From Clostridiales bacterium UBA1742 (lineage in GTDB: Bacteria; Bacillota; Clostridia; TANB77; CAG-508), in assembly GCA_002314935.1 (NCBI GenBank), contig DCHW01000039.1, positions 1 to 8,709 of the forward strand: a DNA stretch of 8,709 bases, given 5' to 3'. Below are positions 1 to 5,617 of the stretch, piece by piece. The position numbers and the translations under genes were made by a program. Within the stretch, counting starts at the first letter, position 1; every line of letters starts with the position of its first letter. Under the pieces are notes generated by a model. It worked only from the letters and a program-made list of their open reading frames with translations. It was not told where the DNA came from and searched no databases.

Positions 1-227
1 TATATACAGTTTTCGAACCTTATGATGAAAAAATGGAAAGTATTCATTTTGGACCATTTACTTATGATAATAAATCTAGAGAATTAAAAAAAGAAAAAGA
101 AGATGATCCAAGTAAGATGGAAAAATATTATTGTAAAATAAAATGGAATAGCATAGAAGAAGATTTAAAAGAATTTAAAAATAAAAGATTTTTATTAGCG
201 AAAGAAAATGCATCTAAAAAGAAATAA
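1..227 (+). CDS. 3' end of an unidentified Lys/Glu-rich protein (5' truncated by window edge)
   Basis: The reading frame is open to the left edge (codons run from base 3: YTVFEPYDEKM...), so the ATG at 33 is probably an internal Met and the real start lies outside the window; no ribosome binding site precedes base 33. About 75 C-terminal residues are visible. They are hydrophilic, with an aromatic stretch (HFGPFTY) followed by a highly charged, probably helical tail that ends NASKKK before TAA at 225-227. No membrane segment, sorting signal or recognisable catalytic motif is visible. A hairpin terminator begins four bases after the stop, which supports this as a genuine gene end. I do not recognise the family. 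The charged style resembles the large protein at 2527-5535, but I see no clear sequence match. Confidence 0.6.
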   Translation, partial: YTVFEPYDEKMESIHFGPFTYDNKSRELKKEKEDDPSKMEKYYCKIKWNSIEEDLKEFKNKRFLLAKENASKKK

Positions 228-230
228 TTA

Positions 231-270
231 ATAAAAATATCATATCGTTATGATATGATATTTTTATTTT
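231..270 (+). terminator. Bidirectional intrinsic terminator between convergent genes
   Basis: The perfect inverted repeat AAAAATATCATATC (233-246) and GATATGATATTTTT (252-265) has a 5-nt loop and can extend by two more pairs (231-232 with 266-267). The flanking A and T runs give a U-rich tail for transcripts from either strand. It lies 4 nt after the stop of the left-hand + gene. On the other strand the stop codon of the CrtO-like gene (248-250) falls inside the loop, so the hairpin overlaps that gene's last codons. The stem is almost entirely A-T, so its stability is moderate. Confidence 0.75.
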
Positions 271-802
271 TTAAATTTATTAAATGAATGACTCTTGGTC
301 GATTATATCTTTGTACAATAATACATATTGTTTCTATAATTAAACAAATGAATGTAGTAATGATAAATATAATTGGTTGTCCATATGGAATAATTAGGAA
401 TAGTGGAAGTAATGCTTCAAGAAACATTAATTCATGAACTATTTCAGCTTGACACATTGAAGAAGCAATTTGTTCTAAAGTATTGTTCTTTATATCAAAA
501 AAACTTTTATCATAAGTAGGAAGTAACTTTTTCCATTTTTTAACATTTAATAGCTGATATATTTTTTGTTCAAATGGATGAGATTGAAACCATTTTAATT
601 GATAGTTTATATTATTATGATATTTTAAATTGATAAATGATCCAGTTAATGGTCTAATGCAAGAATGATAATAAGTAACAAGTAAAGTAATTCCAATGAA
701 CTCTATTGTATTATTATCTATAATGAAAGAAGAAATATAAAAACTAATAGAAATTAAACCAAAAATAATTATTACATAAACCATCCATTTTTTTAAATTC
801 AT
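248..802 (-). CDS. CrtO-like (glycosyl-4,4'-diaponeurosporenoate acyltransferase family) small membrane protein
   Basis: This 184-aa integral membrane protein has hydrophobic segments near residues 7-27, 31-47, 126-140 and 143-164. A cytosolic or interfacial stretch between them carries the pattern VKKWKKLLPTYD (87-98), followed by CQAEIVHE (117-124) and QRYNRPR (164-170). From memory, KKWK-x-LP, (C/R)-x-AE-x-xHE and QRYNRPR are hallmarks of the CrtO acyltransferase family, whose Staphylococcus member acylates the sugar of the carotenoid staphyloxanthin. His123 and Glu124 are candidate active-site residues (inference). The length fits the family. No other carotenoid gene is nearby, so the acceptor may be a different glycolipid and the staphyloxanthin name should not be transferred. 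The start is supported by TGAGGGA at 808-814. The gene stands alone and converges on the left-hand gene. Confidence 0.6.
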   Translation of the reverse strand: MNLKKWMVYVIIIFGLISISFYISSFIIDNNTIEFIGITLLVTYYHSCIRPLTGSFINLKYHNNINYQLKWFQSHPFEQKIYQLLNVKKWKKLLPTYDKSFFDIKNNTLEQIASSMCQAEIVHELMFLEALLPLFLIIPYGQPIIFIITTFICLIIETICIIVQRYNRPRVIHLINLKNKNIIS

Positions 803-826
803 AGTATTCCCTCATAAACTTATCTT

Positions 827-835
827 ATTATAGCA
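827..835 (-). promoter_or_regulatory. Extended -10 promoter of the CrtO-like gene
   Basis: On the minus strand the sequence reads TGCTATAAT, a perfect TATAAT (827-832) with a TG one base upstream. No good -35 box is visible at the right distance. The -10 sits about 12 bp upstream of the ribosome binding site, so the leader would be short. Confidence 0.55.
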
Positions 836-901
836 TGAAATTGTAAATGGTATAATTCTTTTTACATTTTATATTAATAATATTGTATTATTCAGTATTA
901 T

Positions 902-910
902 TGTTATAAT
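902..910 (+). promoter_or_regulatory. Extended -10 promoter of the LRR lipoprotein gene
   Basis: TGTTATAAT contains a consensus -10 (905-910) and the upstream TG. A weak -35 (TTGTAT, 883-888) is 16 bp away. The GGGGGA ribosome binding site follows at 921-926. This promoter is divergent from that of the CrtO-like gene, and their -10 boxes are about 73 bp apart. Confidence 0.6.
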
Positions 911-934
911 AATGATAGATGGGGGATTTAATTT

Positions 935-2281
935 ATGAAAAAAATAATATTTTGTATTTTTGTTTTATTTATCATATTATCTTTATCTTCTTGTGAGAAT
1001 AAGGATGGATTAATTATTAAAAATAATGAAGTTGTTTCAATAATTAATAAAAATAAAACTGAAGTTGTTATTCCAGATGGTGTTGTTACAATTAAAGAAG
1101 GTGCTTTTCAAAATTGTAATAAATTAGAGAAAGTTATACTATCTGATACTGTAATTATAATAGAAGATAGTGCATTCTTTCAATGTGAAAAACTAAAAGA
1201 GGTTACTCTATCATCTTCTTTAAAAGAAATTGGAAATAGTGCTTTTTATGGTTGTACTTCACTAGAAGAAATCATTATTCCTGATAGTGTTGAATATATT
1301 GATCATTTTGCTTTTGAAAATTGTGAGAAATTAAAAAATGTTCAATTATCTAAAAGCTTAACTGCTATTACAAAAGGTAGCTTTGAAAATTGTGGCATTG
1401 AAAGTATTGTAATTCCTGATGGAGTAAAAGAAATTGAAGATTATGCCTTTAATGATTGTAATAATTTGTTAATAATGAATATTCCTTCTTCCATTACAAA
1501 CATTGGAATGCAAGGAATTAATTGTAAGAATCTAACATATATGGAATATGAAGGAGCTTATTATTTAGGAAATAATGTAAATCCATATCATGCTTTGATT
1601 GATACAAGAGATGATATAGAAGAAGTTAATATTCATAAAGATTGTAAAATAATTGGAGCTTTAGCGTTTTCTTGTACGGATATTACAAGTGTTGCTATTC
1701 CTGATGGAATATTAACAATTGGTGAATGTGCATTTTTAGAGTGTTTAAAATTATCTGATGTAACAATTGCTAGTAGTGTTAAATCTATAAAATATTCAGC
1801 TTTTGGACAGTGCGAAAGTTTAAAACAAATTGTAATCCCTGATAGGGTAGAAGATTTTGAAGATTCAATATTTATAAATTGTAAAAGATTAGAAAATGTT
1901 ACTTTACCATCTAAAATTACTCGTTTGGGTGGAGGAATGTTTTATGGTTGCTATGCTTTAACAACAGTCACTTTGCCACAAGGCTTAACAAGCATTGGTG
2001 AAAAAGTATTTTGTGATTGTGGAATAAATACGATTGAAATTCCAGAAGGTGTTGAAACAATTGATTATGGTTGCTTCTTAGATTGTGCTGCATTAACTTC
2101 AATTACTCTACCTGCTACTTTACAAAGTATTGAACCTGGTATTACTGCTGGCTGTACAAAATTAAAAGATATTTATTATTATGGTACAAAGACACAATGG
2201 GAAAGTATGAAAAAAGAAGATTATTGGCAAGGATATGCTAAAAATTATACAATTCATTGTAGTGATGGTGATATAAAATAA
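935..2281 (+). CDS. BspA-type leucine-rich-repeat lipoprotein
   Basis: The 448-aa precursor begins with a lipoprotein signal peptide: Lys2-Lys3, a hydrophobic core to about residue 17, and the lipobox LSSC with lipidated Cys20. Nearly all the rest is LRR_5 (BspA/TpLRR type) repeats of 22-23 residues with the pattern V-x-x-I-x-x-x-A-F-x-x-C-x-x-L-x-x-I-x-I-P-x-x. I count about 15, starting near 50, 73, 96, 119, 142, 164, 187, 237, 259, 282, 305, 328, 351, 373 and 396. The array is broken at about 200-236 by a non-repeat segment (YYLGNNVNPYHAL), and it ends with an IYYYGT-x-x-QW cap. Proteins of this family are surface-exposed and mediate binding to host or matrix proteins in some species. The ligand here is unknown. 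The start is fixed by GGGGGA at 921-926. The gene is monocistronic, with its own promoter and terminator. Confidence 0.93.
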   Translation: MKKIIFCIFVLFIILSLSSCENKDGLIIKNNEVVSIINKNKTEVVIPDGVVTIKEGAFQNCNKLEKVILSDTVIIIEDSAFFQCEKLKEVTLSSSLKEIGNSAFYGCTSLEEIIIPDSVEYIDHFAFENCEKLKNVQLSKSLTAITKGSFENCGIESIVIPDGVKEIEDYAFNDCNNLLIMNIPSSITNIGMQGINCKNLTYMEYEGAYYLGNNVNPYHALIDTRDDIEEVNIHKDCKIIGALAFSCTDITSVAIPDGILTIGECAFLECLKLSDVTIASSVKSIKYSAFGQCESLKQIVIPDRVEDFEDSIFINCKRLENVTLPSKITRLGGGMFYGCYALTTVTLPQGLTSIGEKVFCDCGINTIEIPEGVETIDYGCFLDCAALTSITLPATLQSIEPGITAGCTKLKDIYYYGTKTQWESMKKEDYWQGYAKNYTIHCSDGDIK

Positions 2282-2287
2282 ATAATT

Positions 2288-2329
2288 AAGGTAATGTGAA
2301 ATGAATTCTTTTCACATTACCTTTTTTTA
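2288..2329 (+). terminator. Intrinsic terminator of the LRR lipoprotein gene
   Basis: A perfect 13-bp stem forms from AAGGTAATGTGAA (2288-2300) and TTCACATTACCTT (2311-2323) with a 10-nt loop. It runs into a T tract at 2322-2328. It begins 7 nt after the TAA stop. Confidence 0.9.
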
Positions 2330-2392
2330 TTTTAGATTAATTAATAGTTGAAATCAAAAATATAAGAATAAATAGTATATTTTTATTAATTA

Positions 2393-2401
2393 TGATATAA
2401 T
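2393..2401 (+). promoter_or_regulatory. Candidate distal extended -10 promoter for the 1002-aa protein gene
   Basis: TGATATAAT gives a perfect -10 (2396-2401) with TG upstream and no convincing -35. If used, the transcript would carry a leader of about 120 nt containing the 2445-2472 inverted repeat. It is an alternative to the TATAAT at 2486-2491. AT-rich DNA produces such matches by chance. Confidence 0.35.
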
Positions 2402-2444
2402 TTTAGTGATAGGAAAAATATTCTAAATTAAAATAATGTTAATA

Positions 2445-2472
2445 GACAAATTGTAATTTAATACAATTTGTC
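2445..2472 (+). promoter_or_regulatory. 28-bp palindrome, probable operator (or leader hairpin)
   Basis: Half-sites GACAAATTGTA (2445-2455) and TACAATTTGTC (2462-2472) are exact reverse complements around the 6-bp centre ATTTAA. The sequence after it (GTTCTGTTG) is not a T tract, so this is not an intrinsic terminator. The right arm covers the place where a -35 box would sit for the TATAAT at 2486-2491, the usual position of a repressor site. Equally spaced 11-bp arms fit a dimeric HTH regulator such as a TetR- or GntR-type protein, but the regulator is not identifiable from this window. Confidence 0.6.
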
Positions 2473-2485
2473 GTTCTGTTGTAAG

Positions 2486-2491
2486 TATAAT
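2486..2491 (+). promoter_or_regulatory. Candidate proximal -10 box of the 1002-aa protein gene
   Basis: A perfect TATAAT lies 13 bp after the palindrome and about 23 bp before the ribosome binding site. The expected -35 position (about 2463-2468) lies within the palindrome's right arm and does not match TTGACA well. That would fit a promoter that needs an activator or is blocked by a repressor. Confidence 0.45.
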
Positions 2492-2526
2492 TAATATAGA
2501 ATATATAAAGATTAGAGAGGTGTTTT

Positions 2527-5500
2527 ATGCAAAATAATAACAATATTAATGATAGTGAAGCTTTAAAGTATTTATTAGAATGTGGAATGGAAAAAGAAGA
2601 TGCCTTGGAATTTATTGATGTATGGGGACTATATACTTTTCCAGAAGATAAAGAAGATAAAAAAGATAAAAAAAATGAAAAATATGAAGAATATCAAAAT
2701 TATAAAAGAGATGTAAAAGATAGAATATACTTTACAACTGCTGAAATGGAAGAATACTTCCAGAGGAATAAAGATTTTTTAATATATAATAATATTTGGC
2801 ATAATAAGGAAGAATTAGCTAAATATAATGAAGAACATAATATAGATCGTAATATTGAAAAAATTACTCCTCTAAGCGAAATTCATAAAGATGGATTTAC
2901 TCTTTATCCATATACTATTGATGATAAGTTAAAAGGTGAGAGTTTAATATTAGAAGGTGATCCTGCATATCCAGTTGACGAGAATATTAAAACTTTGCAT
3001 ACTGATGATGATATAAAATACATGAATGAAATTAATTCTCTTTCAGAAACAGAAAAAGAGGAAAAGTTTTATAATAAGAATTATAAATTAGAACCATTTA
3101 ATAAGAATGAAAAGATACTTTTTGAAAGTTTATGTAAAGATAATTGTAGAGAAAAAAGTGTTAAGAATCCTGATGGTACTATAACTACTAAAAAAGTTGT
3201 CTCTGAATTAAATAGTATTCCATTTAAAAAAGTTCGTACTCAATTAGTATACGATAAACTATATAAAATGTATAGTGAAGGAATAGATATTAATATTGAT
3301 ATAGTAAAACAAGTACAAGCAGATGTTTCTGCAAAAATAGATTATGAATTAAGAAAAGAAAATAAATATTTTTCTTTACCAGAAAATGGAACTATAAGCT
3401 TAATAGCTAAAGAATATGGATTTTTGGAATCTTGTGATGAAATATTGACTAACGTTAATGCACCTAAAACCCTTATTGATGTTGTTATGTCAGGACATGC
3501 AAGACCATCAGATTTTGTTAATACGGAAAATGCAAATGGGTATGGAAATATTAGAAACGCTTGTCGTGATCTTTTGATAGATTATCCAGGTGTATTAGAT
3601 GGTGCTCCATACTGGATTCGTAATGTTAAGGATAAATATAAGAAACTTGGAGAAGACTTAGAAAACGCACATTCAGATAGGGCTTTAACAGATACGCAAA
3701 TTGAACGTGCTCTTAATACTTTAACATTAGTCAAGATGAAATATAACAATCACGGCTTTTTCCATAGATTATTCCATGCTTATTCGTATCTTACAATGGA
3801 TTCACAAGTTGATTTAGTGAAAAAAAGATTAAAAAAGGAAGGTGTAACGGAAGATCAAATTAATGACTTTTTAAAGAAAGATGTTAATGGTACTCCAATC
3901 GTAAGTAGACAAACTTTATATGATGCTTTAAAAGCAAAACAAGAAGAGAAAAATTTTAGAATGAATAAATTATTGTTCGATCTAAAAGCCTTAGGATATA
4001 AAAAGGAAGATTTTGAAGAAAATAATAAGGATGAAAAGAAAAAGGTTGCAAAGAATGATCCTAATGAAAAAACACAGAAGCAAAAAGAATTGGAAAAATT
4101 TCAAAAAGCTCTAGATTTATCTAATAAGAAAGATTCTCAAAAGAAAGAAAATTTATCTAACGAAGAAAAACCATCTAATGAAGAAATTAAAGAAAAAACA
4201 GATGCTCTTTTAAATAAGACTAGTTATTTAACAAAACACGAATTGCTTGAAGCTAAAAGAGAAAGAGTTACAACAAAAGAAAAACTTAAATCCTATAATA
4301 AAACTAAAGATATTGATAAAAATAAATACGACTCTGCAATGGCTTTAATTAAAAATGAAAAACTTGAAATTGAAAAGAAAGATTTGGAACCAAAAGTAAA
4401 CGGAGCAAAAAAGAATTATGACGAAAAATTAAAAGCATACAATGAATTGGAAAAAGAACTTATGAATAAAACAGATATACAAGATTTAAAAGATATTAAC
4501 CCTGAAAATCTTGATAACTTTTTAAAAAATAATGATGCTATTAAAAAATTGTATAGTGCAAAAATAAAGAATATATTCAAGGACGATCCTAATTTTGAAA
4601 AAAATTATAAAAAAGCAAGAAATAAAAAAGATGAGGCATCAAAGAAATATGAGTCTATTAATAAAAAATATAATAAAATTGTTTCAGATATTTCTAATAA
4701 TAATACGAAAAGTAAGGAATATGCAAAGGAAGCTGAAAAATTATCAAATAAATTAAATGATGCCAATTATATTAAAGATAGAACTCTTTCAACAAAGATT
4801 TTAATTGATGCTTTTAGTAGACAACCTAAAATTAACAAAGCTTATGAGAAAAGATTAGAAGAAGATAAAAAAATTCAAAAAGAATGGGAAAAAATTCTAG
4901 AAGAACAGAAAAAGAAAAAAGGTATTCAATTGAATGAAAATAATAAATCTGAAGAAAATATTAAACCTGAAAATAATATTAAACCTGAAGAAAATATTAA
5001 ACCTGAAGAAAATAATAAACAAGAGGAAAATATTGTATTTAACAAAAATATTAAATTAGAAGAAAAAGTAATATCTGATTATAATCTTTTATATAATAAA
5101 AATTATGATGATGATGAAAAAATTGTTGTACCAGAGGTGGAATTTGAAGGTATTGATATTTTACATTTGAAACGCTTTGATGAAAATTTAACTAATTTTC
5201 AGAAAAAAATTGTTGTTGATAATTATAAAAATTGTAAAAATATTCAAAAAGAATATGATGCAATTCCAGAGGAACTTGATGATGATGAACCTGAAATTAT
5301 CATTAAAAAATGGCAAGATGAATTAGTTGAACCTGAACCTACTGAAGAAGAAAAAAATCAAAAACTTCAAGAATTATTAAAATATACATTAGAAGAGCAA
5401 AAGAAACCAAAAGTTCAACCTAAATTTAATAATCTTTCATTTGAACCTTCAAAACAAACAAATATACAGATTAATAAAAAAGAAAAAGTTGGACTATATG

Positions 5501-5535
5501 AGAAAAAAGATGTGGGAGTGAATGATCCTAAATAA
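2527..5535 (+). CDS. Large Lys/Glu/Asn-rich protein of unknown function with coiled-coil and hexapeptide-repeat regions
   Basis: I do not recognise this 1002-aa protein. It has no signal peptide, membrane segment, LPXTG motif or lipobox, so it is most likely cytoplasmic or exported by a non-Sec route. Residues 9-34 form a short helix-pair-like stretch (EALKYLLECGMEKEDALEFI). Residues 40-65 are a charged linker. About 190-490 look globular, with aromatic and Gly/Pro content, including SGHARPSDF (322-330), DYPGVLDGAPYWIR and an aromatic, His-rich HGFFHRLFHAYSYL (409-422). Residues 499-806 are almost pure K/E/N/D helix, a probable coiled coil. Residues 807-848 are hexapeptide repeats (K-P-E-E-N-I type). 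The rest is an acidic, Pro-containing tail. The start follows GAGAGGTG (2515-2522). Tandem TAA codons end the gene. It has its own promoter region and terminator and no operon partner. A structural or scaffold role, or an effector or adhesin, is possible, but no evidence separates these. Confidence 0.9.
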   Translation: MQNNNNINDSEALKYLLECGMEKEDALEFIDVWGLYTFPEDKEDKKDKKNEKYEEYQNYKRDVKDRIYFTTAEMEEYFQRNKDFLIYNNIWHNKEELAKYNEEHNIDRNIEKITPLSEIHKDGFTLYPYTIDDKLKGESLILEGDPAYPVDENIKTLHTDDDIKYMNEINSLSETEKEEKFYNKNYKLEPFNKNEKILFESLCKDNCREKSVKNPDGTITTKKVVSELNSIPFKKVRTQLVYDKLYKMYSEGIDINIDIVKQVQADVSAKIDYELRKENKYFSLPENGTISLIAKEYGFLESCDEILTNVNAPKTLIDVVMSGHARPSDFVNTENANGYGNIRNACRDLLIDYPGVLDGAPYWIRNVKDKYKKLGEDLENAHSDRALTDTQIERALNTLTLVKMKYNNHGFFHRLFHAYSYLTMDSQVDLVKKRLKKEGVTEDQINDFLKKDVNGTPIVSRQTLYDALKAKQEEKNFRMNKLLFDLKALGYKKEDFEENNKDEKKKVAKNDPNEKTQKQKELEKFQKALDLSNKKDSQKKENLSNEEKPSNEEIKEKTDALLNKTSYLTKHELLEAKRERVTTKEKLKSYNKTKDIDKNKYDSAMALIKNEKLEIEKKDLEPKVNGAKKNYDEKLKAYNELEKELMNKTDIQDLKDINPENLDNFLKNNDAIKKLYSAKIKNIFKDDPNFEKNYKKARNKKDEASKKYESINKKYNKIVSDISNNNTKSKEYAKEAEKLSNKLNDANYIKDRTLSTKILIDAFSRQPKINKAYEKRLEEDKKIQKEWEKILEEQKKKKGIQLNENNKSEENIKPENNIKPEENIKPEENNKQEENIVFNKNIKLEEKVISDYNLLYNKNYDDDEKIVVPEVEFEGIDILHLKRFDENLTNFQKKIVVDNYKNCKNIQKEYDAIPEELDDDEPEIIIKKWQDELVEPEPTEEEKNQKLQELLKYTLEEQKKPKVQPKFNNLSFEPSKQTNIQINKKEKVGLYEKKDVGVNDPK
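4945..5034 (+). repeat. Tandem 18-bp in-frame repeat (five units) inside the large protein gene
   Basis: Five consecutive 18-bp units begin at 4945, 4963, 4981, 4999 and 5017. Each encodes a K-x-E-x-N-(I/N) hexapeptide: KSEENI, KPENNI, KPEENI, KPEENN, KQEENI. The middle units are nearly identical at DNA level (AAACCTGAAGAAAATATT), suggesting recent expansion by slippage. Two more degenerate units (VFNKNI, KLEEKV) follow to about 5070. The period is a whole number of codons, so unit gain or loss would keep the frame. Confidence 0.9.
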
Positions 5536-5540
5536 TAATC

Positions 5541-5584
5541 AAAAAGAATATATCATAGCAATCACTATGATATATTCTTTTTTT
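5541..5584 (+). terminator. Strong bidirectional intrinsic terminator
   Basis: A perfect 18-bp stem pairs 5541-5558 (AAAAAGAATATATCATAG) with 5565-5582 around the 6-nt loop CAATCA, and a T run extends to 5584. The A run on the left arm gives a U tail for the opposite strand. It therefore serves both the 1002-aa protein gene and the convergent Na/Pi transporter gene. Confidence 0.9.
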
Positions 5585-5617
5585 GATTATTTAAACAAGC
5601 ATAAAATTTAATTTATT

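Noticed and set aside
33..227. A complete 64-aa small gene starting at base 33
   Set aside because: The frame is open to the window edge and no ribosome binding site precedes base 33, so it is better read as the end of a longer gene.
838..845. AAATTGTA matching half of the 2445-2472 palindrome
   Set aside because: It is only eight AT-rich bases without a second arm, so chance occurrence is likely.
870..904. AT-rich direct and inverted repeats (AATAATA / TATTATT) in the divergent promoter region
   Set aside because: They are low complexity and short, as expected by chance at this base composition.
2282..2526. Riboswitch or structured leader upstream of the large protein gene
   Set aside because: Apart from the terminator and the palindrome I see no paired, G/C-containing conserved core resembling a known riboswitch class.
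4945..5070. Possible CRISPR array or mobile-element repeats
   Set aside because: The repeats are 18 bp with no spacers, are in frame and encode a hexapeptide series within a continuous gene.
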